Shown: positions 7,605-17,378, counted from the stretch's first letter. The stretch: DNA of 64,000 bases from Catellatospora sp. TT07R-123 (GCF_018327705.1 NZ_BNEM01000001.1:2108001-2172000), one strand, 5' to 3'. Made by a program: numbers and translations. Notes: generated by a model not told the origin, from the sequence alone.

Positions 7605-8555
7605 ATGGGGTGGGGCGGGGTCGAGGGGCGGGTGCGGGCGGCGGTCGAGGCGGCCGGGTATGCGGCCTCCGAGCAGGTCGTGGTCGGGCTGGATGACGGC
7701 ATGGTGACCGTCATCGGGACGCACGCGGAGTTCGGGGCGGACACGGTGGCGTACACGGCGTCGGTGTCCAAGCAGGTCACCGGGGCGTGCCTGGCGCTGC
7801 TGGCACGGCGGGAGGCGCTGGGGCTCGACGATCCGCTGGCCCGCTGGCTGCCGGAACTGCCGGGCTGGGCCGACCGGGTCACCCTGCGCCACCTGCTGCT
7901 GCACGCGGGCGGGCTGCCCGGTGAGGAGCAGGCGTGGCAGGCGATGCGGGCGGCCGGGCAGGTCGACTGGACCACGCCCGGTGTGCTGGCGATGCTGGGC
8001 GCGGTGACCGGGGTGGACGAGCCTGGCCGGGTGCACGGCTACTGCAACCTCGGCTACGTCTGCCTGGCCGAGGCGGCGGCGCGGGCGGCGGGCGAGCCGC
8101 TGCCGTCGTACGCGCGGCGGGAGGTCTTCGCGCCGCTGGGCATGGACGCGACGGTGCTGTGGGCCGGGCCGGACCCGGCGCCGCCGGGGGCGGTGCCGCT
8201 GCCGGGGCGGCCCGCGCCGCTGACGCTCGGCGACGGCGGCATGTGGAGCACCGTGGCGGACCTGCTGCGCTGGAACCGGGCGCTGGCGGCCGACCGGCTG
8301 GGGGTCGCGGCGGTGCTGCATACGCCGGGGAGGCTGGCGGACGGGACGGCGGTGCCGTACGGGATGGGGGTCGGGCTGCGGACGCATCGGGGACGGACGC
8401 TGCACTCGCACGGCGGCGCCTGGCCCGGCCTGACCGCGAAGCTGGTCCGCGTCCCGGACAGCGGGCGCAGCCTGGCCGTGCTCGCCCGCGCCGACGGCGT
8501 GGACCGCATGGTCGCCCTGACCGACACCCTCACCGACCTGCTGCTGGAGCCCTGA
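7605..8555 (+). CDS. Serine hydrolase of the class C beta-lactamase / DD-peptidase family
   Basis: A 316-residue protein without a clear signal peptide. It has the three active-site elements of this fold: SVSK (SxxK; nucleophile Ser and Lys), YCN in VHGYCNLGY (YxN) and HSHGG near residue 268 (HxG). LLLHAGGLPG is also typical. Related proteins are esterases, D-amino-peptidases or EstB-like enzymes; resistance to beta-lactams cannot be assumed. A purine-rich stretch precedes ATG 7605. It converges on the cellulase gene with a PAL-B hairpin between them. Confidence 0.85.
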   Translation: MGWGGVEGRVRAAVEAAGYAASEQVVVGLDDGMVTVIGTHAEFGADTVAYTASVSKQVTGACLALLARREALGLDDPLARWLPELPGWADRVTLRHLLLHAGGLPGEEQAWQAMRAAGQVDWTTPGVLAMLGAVTGVDEPGRVHGYCNLGYVCLAEAAARAAGEPLPSYARREVFAPLGMDATVLWAGPDPAPPGAVPLPGRPAPLTLGDGGMWSTVADLLRWNRALAADRLGVAAVLHTPGRLADGTAVPYGMGVGLRTHRGRTLHSHGGAWPGLTAKLVRVPDSGRSLAVLARADGVDRMVALTDTLTDLLLEP

Positions 8556-8614
8556 GCACGGGGCGGGGCACGCCTGCACCAGGCGTGCCCCGCGACCGGA
8601 ACTGCCGGGTTTAG

Positions 8615-8656
8615 AAGGGCACCTTCTACAACGGAATCCGATAAGAAGGTGCCCTT
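8615..8656. terminator. PAL-B palindrome, copy 1, probable bidirectional terminator
   Basis: Arms AAGGGCACCTTCT (8615-8627) and its exact complement (8644-8656) enclose a 16-nt loop that holds the smaller palindrome CGGAATCCG. It sits between the stop codons of converging genes. A near-identical copy lies at 46921-46968. Confidence 0.8.
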
Positions 8657-8663
8657 CCTTACC

Positions 8664-11600
8664 TCAGCCTGTGGGGAAGAGGGAGCCGAAGTCGGCGAAC
8701 GCCATGGCGATGTCCGACTGCGCCCAGAACCGGTGGTAGGTGAAGGTGGGTGCGGGCCCGGTCCCGTTCAGGTACGCCTGGACCGCCGGCCACGCCGGGT
8801 CGGTGGCGTAGAACGGCCGGATGCTCATGAACGTCGAGCTGGAGTTGATCGGCACGCCGGTGCCCATCATGCCGCTGAAGCCCGACGGGACGTAGAGGCC
8901 GGTCTGCGTGGTGGAGTTCCACACGTCGTCGAACCGGTTGTAGTCCTCGCGGACCTCAGGCACCACGATGCCCTTGGTGTCGTTCGCCTTCAGCAGGATC
9001 AGGCGGTCCAGCAGGCCCTTCGCGGTCGCCTTGGCGGAGTTGCCCAGGGTCGAGCCGTTCTCCTTGGCCGCGTAGTAGGTCAGCGTACGGGCGTAGGCCG
9101 CCGCGACGCCGACGTCGTTGCCGGACTTGGTGACCGAGACGTGCAGGCCGGGGTTGGCCGCCGGCCCGGAGCCGCCGCTGTAGTTGCCGGACGGCTGACC
9201 CGTCCAGGTCATGTCGCTGGGGATCGAGAAGTTGGAACCCGAGCCCAGGGTCGTGTTGGCGATCGCCCAGGCGACCCACTTGTCCAGGATCGCCTTGGCC
9301 TTGGCGTTGCCGCTGGCGTAGTAGTACTCCGCCACGCGGTGCAGCGACCAGGCCTGGAAGCCGAACCACTGGTTGGACGGCGGGTCGTGGTAGACCGGCT
9401 TCACGTCGTACGCCATGCCGTAGAAGGTGGGCGTGCCGGCGGGAGGCGCCGAGTAGTTGCCGTTCCAGCTGTTCGTCGCGCCACCGGCGATGGCGCCCTC
9501 GGCCGACTGGAGCCAGAGGTAGAAGTCGAGCTGGCGGGTGAGGCTGGTGTCCCAGTCCGTGGCGGCCGTGGGCGACTGCGGGCGCAGCGCGGTCGGGCCG
9601 CTGGAGCCGAGGACGTACGCGGCGAGCGGGTTCTGGTAGCCCTGGTGGTTGTGGCTGGAGCCGATGCGCCACGACCAGGCGCCGCCGATGTCGCCGCCCC
9701 ACGCGTAGTACCACGACAGCAGGTAGTTGCTGCTGCTCTTGCCACTGCCGGGGGTGCAGGAGGTGGAGGTGCAGCCCGGGGTCTTGAAGTACTTGTCGTA
9801 CATCGCGTACCGCAGGAAGTCGCCCATCTTCGCGGCCTTGGACACGGTCGCGGAGATCTGCGACTGGTTGCCCTGGGCCGTGGCCCACTGCAGCGCCCAG
9901 TACGCGGCCTCGACGGCGCGGGCGTCGGCGTCCGGGGCGTCGGTGTAACGCCACTGGCCGGTGCCCGAGCCCTGGATGAACAGCGACGGGAAGTTCGCGA
10001 ACCGGCCCGTGTCACAGGACGGGTGCGCGACGGTCTCCCAGGTGGACTCCTGCGGGCCACGCTGGAACGTGTTGATGTAGGTCACCCGCTGCGTGCTGTC
10101 ACCGCACTCGGCGGCGGTGCGGCCGGTGCCGTACTTGTACACGTCGTCCACGTCGAGCAGCCAGTGCATGCCGTAGATGTTGCGGTTGCCGTACGTGGTC
10201 TGGAGCTCGTTGGCCAGCGGGTCCTGGCCGGCGACCACGCTGGTGCTCAGCGGCACCGGGTAGCCGTTGGGCTGCAGCGCCTCGGGGGCGTAGTCGGCCG
10301 GGTCGCTCGGGTTGTAGGTGCTCTGGCCCGGCTGGGCCGCGGCGGACGGGATGATGTACGTCTCCATCGTCGTCCACGCGTTGTTGAACGGGGTCCAGTT
10401 CTTGGTCACCCGGCCGTACTGGGCCTCCAGCCAGATCCAGAAGCTGAACGCCTCCGACGTGGTCTCGTGGCCGTGGTCGGGCGCCTCGACGAGCAGCGTC
10501 TCGATCGTGTGGTACGGGATGCCCTCCTGCGAGAAGTACCCGTTGGCCGGGTCCTTCAGCTTGTTGTACTGGGTGGTGAACTCGGTGATGTAGGCGTTGG
10601 CCGTGTTCTCGTCGTCCACCTCCGTCGCGGTGACGGTCACCGAGGTCAGCCCGCTGGAGGCGACCGTGAACGGGCGCGTGCCGTTGGTGCTGTCGGCGTC
10701 CTGCGCCGCGGCCAGCGTGACGTTCTGGTTGGTGGCCCAGTTGCTGGTCGTGAAGGTCAGGCTGGCGCCCGACGACACGGTCAGGTCGGTGTCGCCGCTG
10801 CCCGCCGCCGTGGTGACGGTGACGTTGCCGGTCGGCTGGACGGCCAGGTGCACGCCGACGACGGCGGTCGAGCCCTCGGGCACGCTCACCGACGTCGGGC
10901 TGACCACCAGCGACTGGGTCGTGGTGGTGTCGTTGTCGGCCTCGGTGGCGTTGACCGTCACCGAGGTCAGCCCGCTGGAGGCGACCGTGAACGGCCGGGT
11001 GCCGTTGGTGGTGTCGGCGTCCTCGGCCGCGGCCAGGGTGACGTTCTGGACCGTGTTCCAGTTGCTGGTCGTGAACGTCAGGCTGGCGCCCGACGACACG
11101 GTCAGGTTCGTGTCGCCGCTGCCCGCCGCCGTGGTGACGGTGACGTTGCCGGCCGGCTGGACCGCCAGGCGTACGCCGAACGCGGCGGTCGAGCCCTCGG
11201 GCACGCTCACCGACGTCGGGCTGACCACCAGCGACTGGGTCGTGGTGGTGTCGTTGTCGGCCTCGGTCGCGTTGACCGTCACCGAGGTGAGGCCGGTCGC
11301 CGCCACCGTGAACGGCCTGGTGCCGTTGGTGGTGTCGGCGTCCTCGGCCGCGGCCAGGGTCACGTTCTGGTTGGTGTTCCAGTTGCTCGTCGTGAACGTC
11401 AGGCTGGCGCCCGACGACACGGTCAGGTCGGTGTCACCGCTGCCCGCCGCCGTGGTCACGGTGACGTTGCCGCTGGGCTGGGCCGACAGGCGTACGGCGT
11501 AGGTCGCCGTGCCGCCCTCGGGCACCGACACCGCGGTCGGCGACACCACCAGGTTCACCGTCGGCTGGGTGCCGCCGCAGGTGGTTCCGTTGACCTTGAA

Positions 11601-11981
11601 GCTGGTCGGGTCGGTGTTCGTGCCGCTGTAGGAGGCGTTGAACCCGATGCCGACCGAGCCGCCGTTGGCGACCGCGCCGTTGTAGGACAGGCTGGTCGCG
11701 GTGACGTTCTGGCCGGACTGGCTGTAGTTGGCCGACCAGCCCTGGATGCCGGTCTGGTTGCCCGGCCAGGTGTAGGTCAGGGTCCAGCTGGTCCACGGGT
11801 CGCCCTGGTTCAGCAGGGTCAGGTTGGCGCCGAAGCCGGAGCCGTTGTCCCAGGCTTTCGTGTACGTCACCTGGCAGGCGACGGCGGCGTGGGCCGGGGC
11901 CGCGATCGCGGCTCCCAACGCCACGACCATCAGCCCTGTCGCGGCGAGCGCGACACGGCGGCGGAAGGTGCTCAATCTCAT
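8664..11981 (-). CDS. Secreted GH48 cellulase with CBM2 and three beta-rich repeats
   Basis: A 1105-residue exported enzyme. It has a signal peptide of about 31 residues ending APAHA, then a family 2 cellulose-binding module to about residue 135 (conserved W residues in AKAWDNGSG, WTLTYTWPG and GWSANYSQSG). Three 107-residue units follow (about 144-464), then the GH48 catalytic domain to the end. HGHETTSEAFSFW near the start of that domain contains the catalytic acid Glu. GH48 enzymes are processive, reducing-end cellobiohydrolases and usually the key cellulase of a strain. ATG 11981 is chosen because it starts the signal peptide and follows GAGGAG. Confidence 0.95.
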   Translation of the reverse strand: MRLSTFRRRVALAATGLMVVALGAAIAAPAHAAVACQVTYTKAWDNGSGFGANLTLLNQGDPWTSWTLTYTWPGNQTGIQGWSANYSQSGQNVTATSLSYNGAVANGGSVGIGFNASYSGTNTDPTSFKVNGTTCGGTQPTVNLVVSPTAVSVPEGGTATYAVRLSAQPSGNVTVTTAAGSGDTDLTVSSGASLTFTTSNWNTNQNVTLAAAEDADTTNGTRPFTVAATGLTSVTVNATEADNDTTTTQSLVVSPTSVSVPEGSTAAFGVRLAVQPAGNVTVTTAAGSGDTNLTVSSGASLTFTTSNWNTVQNVTLAAAEDADTTNGTRPFTVASSGLTSVTVNATEADNDTTTTQSLVVSPTSVSVPEGSTAVVGVHLAVQPTGNVTVTTAAGSGDTDLTVSSGASLTFTTSNWATNQNVTLAAAQDADSTNGTRPFTVASSGLTSVTVTATEVDDENTANAYITEFTTQYNKLKDPANGYFSQEGIPYHTIETLLVEAPDHGHETTSEAFSFWIWLEAQYGRVTKNWTPFNNAWTTMETYIIPSAAAQPGQSTYNPSDPADYAPEALQPNGYPVPLSTSVVAGQDPLANELQTTYGNRNIYGMHWLLDVDDVYKYGTGRTAAECGDSTQRVTYINTFQRGPQESTWETVAHPSCDTGRFANFPSLFIQGSGTGQWRYTDAPDADARAVEAAYWALQWATAQGNQSQISATVSKAAKMGDFLRYAMYDKYFKTPGCTSTSCTPGSGKSSSNYLLSWYYAWGGDIGGAWSWRIGSSHNHQGYQNPLAAYVLGSSGPTALRPQSPTAATDWDTSLTRQLDFYLWLQSAEGAIAGGATNSWNGNYSAPPAGTPTFYGMAYDVKPVYHDPPSNQWFGFQAWSLHRVAEYYYASGNAKAKAILDKWVAWAIANTTLGSGSNFSIPSDMTWTGQPSGNYSGGSGPAANPGLHVSVTKSGNDVGVAAAYARTLTYYAAKENGSTLGNSAKATAKGLLDRLILLKANDTKGIVVPEVREDYNRFDDVWNSTTQTGLYVPSGFSGMMGTGVPINSSSTFMSIRPFYATDPAWPAVQAYLNGTGPAPTFTYHRFWAQSDIAMAFADFGSLFPTG
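10590..11552. repeat. Three direct repeats of 321 bp within the GH48 gene
   Basis: Units at about 10590-10910, 10911-11231 and 11232-11552 encode near-identical 107-residue beta-rich modules, each beginning VVSPTxVSVPEG and containing GDTxLTVSSGASLTFTTSNW. Identity at the DNA level is high, which suggests recent duplication or gene conversion. Confidence 0.9.
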
Positions 11982-12198
11982 GAGGTCTCCTCGTGGGGAC
12001 GGATCACCGCCCTGCGCCGACTGGCGGCGGGCAGGGGCGGTGGACGACGACGCATCGCGACGCGTTCCAGCCGTCGGCGTGACCTCACGCGGTGCACAGG
12101 CAGACCGGGCGCCGTTCCGGTTGCCCGGATGCCCTCGGCCGCCCGACCGCGTGAAAGGCTCCTCACACGAGCAGTTGAAGCATGGCATCGACCGCCAC

Positions 12199-12217
12199 TG
12201 ATCACAAGATATGATCA
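12199..12217. promoter_or_regulatory. Candidate operator upstream of the cellulase gene
   Basis: TGATCA-N7-TGATCA lies in the A+T-richer part of the 278-bp gap 11982-12259. On the minus strand TTGTGA and CATGCT with 17-bp spacing start within or next to it and could form the cellulase promoter. No classical CebR site was found. The remainder of this gap shows nothing else. Confidence 0.35.
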
Positions 12218-12259
12218 AGCAGCTATTTTCAGCCGATCCACAGCAGACTCAGCGATCGC

Positions 12260-13816
12260 TCAGCCGCGCAGCACCTGCCCGGCGCGGGCGCCGGTGAACT
12301 CACCGTCGTCGATGACATGGACCCCGGCGAGCAGCACGTGCCGCATGCCGGTGGGGCGCACGTCGGGCACGGCGTAGGTGCCCGCGTGGCCGATGGTGGC
12401 CGGGTCGAACACGGCCACGTCGGCGAAGGCGCCCGCACCGAGGAAACCGCGCCCGGTCAGGCCGAACTGGTCGGCGATGGCCGAGGTCATCTTGCGGACC
12501 GCCTCGGGCAGGGTGAGCAGGCCGCGCTCGCGGACGTACTCGCCGAGCACGCGGGGGAAGCAGCCCCAGGTGCGCGGGTGCTGGAGACCGACCGGCGGAC
12601 CGTTGTCGGAGCCGATGCCGACCAGCGGATCCACCATGATCGTCTCGACGTCGGCCTCGTCCATCATGGTGATGACCATGCCCGCGCCCGGGTCGCCGAT
12701 CAGCACCTCGCACAGCGTGTCGAACGCGTCGGCGGTCCCGGCGAGCTCGGCCAGGGTCCGGCCGGTCACGTCCGGCCGGGTCGCATGCGTGGTCACCAGG
12801 ACGTCGGCCGGGGTGACCCGGGACCAGAAGCCCTGCGGGCCGGCCGGGTCCTCGGCCGCCGCGCGGACAGCCTTGCGCCCGTCCGGGTCGGCCAGCCGGG
12901 CGCGCATCGCGTCCAGCCCGCCGACCTGCGCCGAGCCGGGCAGCAGCGCGTTGAGGAAGGTGCCCCCGGCCAGGTACGGGTACTGGTCGCCGCGCACGTC
13001 CACCCCGGCCAGCCGGGCCGCGCGCAGCCTGGCCAGCAGCGCCGGGGCGCCGCCGTGGTTGGCCCGCCCGGCGACCTTGCAGTGCGACACCTGGAGCCGG
13101 ACCCGGGCCCGGGTGGCGATCTCGATCGCCTCGTCCAGCGCCGCGAGCAGGTGGTCGTCCTCGTTGCGCATGTGCGTGGCGTACGGCCGGTTCCAGCGGT
13201 GCGCGACCCGGGCCAGCGCCACCAGCTCGTCGGTGTCGGCGTAGGAGCCCGGCGGGTAGATCAGCCCGCTGGACAGCCCGACCGCCCCGGCCGCGAACGC
13301 CGCGTCGGCCAGCTCGCACATCCGCTCCAGCGCACCGGGCCGCAGCCGCTCGTCCATCCCGTTGACGTACGCGCGCAGCGTGTTGTGCCCGACCAGCACC
13401 GCGAGATGGTTGGTCGGCCCGGCCGCCTGCGCGTCGTCCAGGTAGCCCGCGAAGTCGCGCGGCAGCACCGGCACCCCGCCCGCGAGCTCGGCGAACAGCG
13501 GCCCGGCCGCCTCGATCGTGGCGGCGTCCAGGGGCGCGAACGAGAAGCCGCAGTTGCCGACGATCTCCGTGGTGACGCCCTGGAGCAGCTTGAACGGCTG
13601 CGGATCGGCCATCAGCGGCACCGGGTCGGAGTGGCTGTGCGGGTCGAGGAAGCCGGGGGCGACCGCGAGGCCGTCGACGTCGAGGACGCGCCGGGCCGGG
13701 CCGAGGCCGGTGCCGACGGCGGTGACGCGGTCGCCGGTGACGGCGACGTCGGCGCGTACGCCCGGCGAGCCCAGGCCGTCGTGGACGGTGCCGCCGCGCA
13801 GCAGCAGATCGTGCAT
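12260..13816 (-). CDS. N-acyl-D-amino-acid deacylase (D-aminoacylase)
   Basis: A 518-residue amidohydrolase-superfamily enzyme. PGFLDPHSHSDP holds the two metal-binding His. GVTTEIVGNCGFSFAP carries the family's bridging Cys, followed by LSSGLIYPPGS and QVSHCKVAG with further ligands. D-aminoacylases release D-amino acids from N-acyl derivatives in the cytoplasm. A GGGGAGAGG ribosome-binding site precedes ATG 13816. The divergent neighbour is a large LuxR regulator that might control it. A racemase/GNAT pair of N-acyl amino acid metabolism lies 5 kb away, but no direct link is visible. Confidence 0.88.
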   Translation of the reverse strand: MHDLLLRGGTVHDGLGSPGVRADVAVTGDRVTAVGTGLGPARRVLDVDGLAVAPGFLDPHSHSDPVPLMADPQPFKLLQGVTTEIVGNCGFSFAPLDAATIEAAGPLFAELAGGVPVLPRDFAGYLDDAQAAGPTNHLAVLVGHNTLRAYVNGMDERLRPGALERMCELADAAFAAGAVGLSSGLIYPPGSYADTDELVALARVAHRWNRPYATHMRNEDDHLLAALDEAIEIATRARVRLQVSHCKVAGRANHGGAPALLARLRAARLAGVDVRGDQYPYLAGGTFLNALLPGSAQVGGLDAMRARLADPDGRKAVRAAAEDPAGPQGFWSRVTPADVLVTTHATRPDVTGRTLAELAGTADAFDTLCEVLIGDPGAGMVITMMDEADVETIMVDPLVGIGSDNGPPVGLQHPRTWGCFPRVLGEYVRERGLLTLPEAVRKMTSAIADQFGLTGRGFLGAGAFADVAVFDPATIGHAGTYAVPDVRPTGMRHVLLAGVHVIDDGEFTGARAGQVLRG

Positions 13817-13933
13817 GTGCCTCTCCCCGCTCGACCGGACCCGTGCCCGGTGATCCGGCCAGCGTACGCATCCTCCGGCGCGGCGTTGCCGACACCGTGC
13901 AACCGATCGTCGGCAGCGCGGACACCTACAGGT

Positions 13934-16744
13934 ATGGACATGATCGGCCGACGGCCGCAGCTCGCCCTGATCGGGCGGGAACTGGCACAGCCCCCGGCAC
14001 TGGTGCTGGTCACCGGCCCGGCCGGGGTGGGCAGGACCAGCCTGCTCGACGAGGCGGCGCGCGCCTGCCGCGGCGCGGTGCTGCGCACGCGGTGCCACCG
14101 CGGTGCCGACCCGCTCGGCCCGGTCGCCGACGCGCTGGCCGCGTGCGGCAGCCTGCTGCCGGCCGCGAAGCTGCTCAGCCCGGCCACCGGCGTGCTGTCC
14201 GGGCTCGTGCCGGAGCTGGGTCCGTTGCTGCCGCCCCCGCCCGGCGGGGACGTCGCGCCGCACCAGCTGCTGCGGGCGGTCCGGTCGCTGCTGGGCGCGC
14301 TGGGCACCGCCACCCTGGTCGTCGACGACGCGCAGCACCTGGACCCGCTGACGGCCCGGCTGCTGCGGTCGCTGGTCGGCGAGCCGCTGCCCGGCCTCGG
14401 CCTGCTGCTGAGCTTCCGGGGCAGGTCGGCGGAGGTGCGCGCGCTGGCCGCCGACGCCACCCGGACCCGGGTCACCGAGATCGAGCTGGACCCGCTGACC
14501 CCCGCTGAGACGCACGCGCTGGTCGTGTCGGTGGTCCGCCGCGACGTGTCCGCCGTGCTCGCCGACGACCTCGCCGCGCGGACCGGTGGGCTGCCGCTGC
14601 TGGTCACGGGCCTGGCGCGGGTGATGCGGGAGCGGCCCCGGTCCTGGGACGTGCCCGCCGACCGGGCCCGGCACGAGCTCGACGGGCTGCCCGTGCCCAC
14701 CGGGCTGTACGACCGGCTGCTGGCCGACCGCCCCCTGTCCGCGCCCGCGCTGCGGGTGCTGCGCGCGGCCGCGGTGCTCGGCGACGTCTCCGACGACGAG
14801 CTGCTCAGTGCGACCGCGCGCCTGCCCCTGCCGCTGACCGCCGCCGCGGCGGCCGAGTGCGCCGCCGCCGGGCTGCTGCGCGACGACGGCCCGGTCACCG
14901 TGGCACCGGAGCTGCTCCGCCGGGCCGTGTACGAGTCAGTCAGCCCCGCCGAGCGCCGGATGCTGCACCGCAGCGCCGTCAAGGCGCTGGACCGTACCGA
15001 CCCTCGGCCGCTGGACCGGCTGGCCGCGCACGCCCGGCTCGCCGGTCTGCCCGGCTGGTGGCGCTATCTCGAAGCCGCCGCGGACCAGGCCGCCGAACGC
15101 GGCGACGCCCCGAACGCGGCGCGGATGCTGCGCGAGGCGCTCAGCGCGCCGGCTCCGGCGCCCGACACCGCCCGGCTGGCGCGCAAGCTCGCCGTCGCCG
15201 CCCTCGACGGGCTGGCCCACCAGGACACGGTCGCGCTGCTGACCGGGGTGCTCGACGGCCCCGAGCTGCCCGCCGCCACCCGCGGGGAGCTGCGCCTGCA
15301 CCTGGGCCTGCTGCTGGTGAACCAGCTGGGCCGGATCGCGGCGGGACGCCGGGAGATCCGCGCGGCCCTGCCCGACCTGGACGCCGCGCCCGCGCTGCGG
15401 GCCCGGGCCCTGTCCGCGCTGGCGGTGCCGATGTGGCCGCAGGACACCGTGGACCAGCACCTGAGCTGGCTGGCACAGGCCGACGAGGCGGCCGCCGAGG
15501 ACGGTGGGGCGCCGGGCGTGGCGGCGGTGCGGGTCAACCGGGTCACCGCGCTGCTCAACACCGGGGATCCGAGCGCCCGGGAGCAGCTGCGGGCGCTGGC
15601 GCATCCCGGCCGCACCGGGGCGGAGACGGCCCAGCTGGCGCGCGGGGCGTGCAGCCACGCCGACGCGGCGGGCTGGCTGGGCCACTACCGGCTCGCCGAC
15701 GATCTGCTCCAGCGGGCCGAGGTGCTCGCGCGGCGGTCGGCGCCGGGGTTCGCCGACTCCATCACCGCGGTCACCCGGCTGCGCCTGGACTGGTGCTGCG
15801 GCCGCTGGCAGGGCCTGGCCGACCGGGCCGAGACGCTGCGGTCGGGCCCGGCCGCCCTGCCGCCGGTGGTGCGGGAGGCGCGCCTGGTGCTGGGGCTGGT
15901 CCGCCTGGCGCAGGGCGACGTCGGCACGGCCGCCGAGCAGCTGGGCGCGGCCGGTCGCTGGCACGACCCGGACACGGCCGTGCCGGTCACCGTCGCCGCG
16001 GCCGCGGGACTGGCCCGGCTGCAACTCGACCGGGGCGACCACCGCGCCGCGCTGGGCACGGCGGAGCAGGCGATCGAGCTGGTACGCGGCAAGCGCAACG
16101 GGGTGTGGCTGGCCGATGCCGTGCCGGTGGCCGTCGAGGCGTATCTGGCCTGCGGCGACGTCGCCGGCGCGGCGCGGCTGACGGCGGAGCTGGCCGCCGG
16201 GCTGGCAGGCCGGGACGCGCCGCTGGCGGCGGCCGCGCTGGCCGCCGGGGAGGCGAGGATGCTGGCCGCGGCGGGGCGTACGGCCGCCGCCGTCGCGGCA
16301 CACCACCGGGCGGCGCGGCACTACGCGGCACTGCCGCAGCCGTATGCGGTGGCCCGGGAGCTGGCCGCGGCGGGCCGCTGCCTGCTCGACACCGACCGCG
16401 ACCGCGGCGGGCACCTGGTGCAGGCGGCCCTGGCCCGGTTCGAGCGGCTCGGGGCGACCCGGGACGCCGGCCACTGCCGGATGACGCTGCGCGCGCACGG
16501 CTTCGCCGTCACCCACCGGCGGGGGCGCCGCGGCTACGGCGACGACCTGTCCCCGCGCGAGGCGGAGGTGGCCCGCCTGGCCGCCACCGGCCTGTCCAAC
16601 CGCGACATCGCGCGGGCGCTGTACCTGTCCGAGCGCACGGTCGAGGACCACGTGGCCCGGGCGATGCGCAAGACCGGGGCGACCTCCCGGCACGGGCTGG
16701 CGCCGGAGGTGCCCGGTCGGCGCGACCCGGTGCCCGCGCGGTGA
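13934..16744 (+). CDS. Large LuxR-family (LAL-type) ATPase transcription regulator
   Basis: A 936-residue regulator. The N-terminal AAA-like ATPase has the P-loop GPAGVGRTS, where the usual Walker A Lys is Arg, and the Walker B TLVVDDAQHLD. The middle is an Ala/Leu-rich helical (TPR-like) region. The C-terminus is a LuxR helix-turn-helix (LSPREAEVARLAATGLSNRD, then SERTVEDHV). Such proteins are signal-responsive activators. It diverges from the D-aminoacylase gene with 117 bp between starts. ATG 13934 or 13940 could start translation. The Lys-to-Arg change may weaken ATP hydrolysis. Confidence 0.88.
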   Translation: MDMIGRRPQLALIGRELAQPPALVLVTGPAGVGRTSLLDEAARACRGAVLRTRCHRGADPLGPVADALAACGSLLPAAKLLSPATGVLSGLVPELGPLLPPPPGGDVAPHQLLRAVRSLLGALGTATLVVDDAQHLDPLTARLLRSLVGEPLPGLGLLLSFRGRSAEVRALAADATRTRVTEIELDPLTPAETHALVVSVVRRDVSAVLADDLAARTGGLPLLVTGLARVMRERPRSWDVPADRARHELDGLPVPTGLYDRLLADRPLSAPALRVLRAAAVLGDVSDDELLSATARLPLPLTAAAAAECAAAGLLRDDGPVTVAPELLRRAVYESVSPAERRMLHRSAVKALDRTDPRPLDRLAAHARLAGLPGWWRYLEAAADQAAERGDAPNAARMLREALSAPAPAPDTARLARKLAVAALDGLAHQDTVALLTGVLDGPELPAATRGELRLHLGLLLVNQLGRIAAGRREIRAALPDLDAAPALRARALSALAVPMWPQDTVDQHLSWLAQADEAAAEDGGAPGVAAVRVNRVTALLNTGDPSAREQLRALAHPGRTGAETAQLARGACSHADAAGWLGHYRLADDLLQRAEVLARRSAPGFADSITAVTRLRLDWCCGRWQGLADRAETLRSGPAALPPVVREARLVLGLVRLAQGDVGTAAEQLGAAGRWHDPDTAVPVTVAAAAGLARLQLDRGDHRAALGTAEQAIELVRGKRNGVWLADAVPVAVEAYLACGDVAGAARLTAELAAGLAGRDAPLAAAALAAGEARMLAAAGRTAAAVAAHHRAARHYAALPQPYAVARELAAAGRCLLDTDRDRGGHLVQAALARFERLGATRDAGHCRMTLRAHGFAVTHRRGRRGYGDDLSPREAEVARLAATGLSNRDIARALYLSERTVEDHVARAMRKTGATSRHGLAPEVPGRRDPVPAR

Positions 16745-16868
16745 TCAAGGCGCCCGTCCCGGCTGATGCCGTCCGCGACGCCGCTGCCGGTAGGGTCCGT
16801 GCTCCGGCGGGCCCATCGGCGGTCCGCGACCATGCCACTGCTGCGCAGCGCCGCGCGGAAGGGACACC

Positions 16869-17378
16869 GTGAGCCAGGAGGAGTTCACCGCCTACTTCGC
16901 GGCCCGGTCCGGGCTGGTCCGCCGCAGCGCGTACGTCCTGTGCGGCGACTGGCACGCCGCCGACGACCTGGCGCAGGAGGCGTTCATCCGGCTCGCGGGC
17001 TCCTGGCACCGGATGCGCGACCCGGCCGCGGTCGACGCGTACATGCGCACCTGCCTGGTCCGCAGCTACCTGCGCGAGCAGCGGCGCTCCTGGCGCCGGC
17101 ACGAGGACACGGTCGGCGACCTGCCCGACGCCCCCGACGCCGCCGGCCTGGAGGACGACCGGTTGCAGCGGCTCGCCCTGGTGCGGGCGCTGCGGTCCGT
17201 GCCACCCCGGCAGCGGGCCGCGCTGGTCTGCCGCTACCTGTGGGACCTCGACGTCGCCGACACCGCGCGGATCCTGGGCTGCTCGACCGGGACCGTCAAG
17301 AGCCAGACCGCACGGGCGCTGGACCATCTCAAGGCAGCCGGCTGGGAGCGTCTGACCAGCGACGAGGGAGCCCCATGA
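16869..17378 (+). CDS. SigE-type ECF RNA polymerase sigma factor
   Basis: A 169-residue ECF sigma factor. Region 2 spans about residues 8-70 (ADDLAQEAFIRLAGSW) and region 4 about 105-160 (VPPRQRAALVCRYLWDL, then GCSTGTVKSQTARAL). The leader FTAYFAARSGLVRRSAY is that of the actinobacterial SigE-family group. GTG 16869 is preceded by GGAAGGGA. Its stop overlaps the start of the next gene (ATGA), whose membrane-anchored product may be its partner. Confidence 0.92.
   Translation: MSQEEFTAYFAARSGLVRRSAYVLCGDWHAADDLAQEAFIRLAGSWHRMRDPAAVDAYMRTCLVRSYLREQRRSWRRHEDTVGDLPDAPDAAGLEDDRLQRLALVRALRSVPPRQRAALVCRYLWDLDVADTARILGCSTGTVKSQTARALDHLKAAGWERLTSDEGAP

Noticed and set aside
7605-8555. Beta-lactam resistance gene
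   Set aside because: SxxK/YxN/HxG are common to many esterases and peptidases of this fold; no signal peptide is seen.
8649-12377. A 1242-codon open frame opposite the GH48 gene
   Set aside because: Its Arg/Gly/Val-rich translation has no domain and mirrors the codon bias of the cellulase gene on the other strand.
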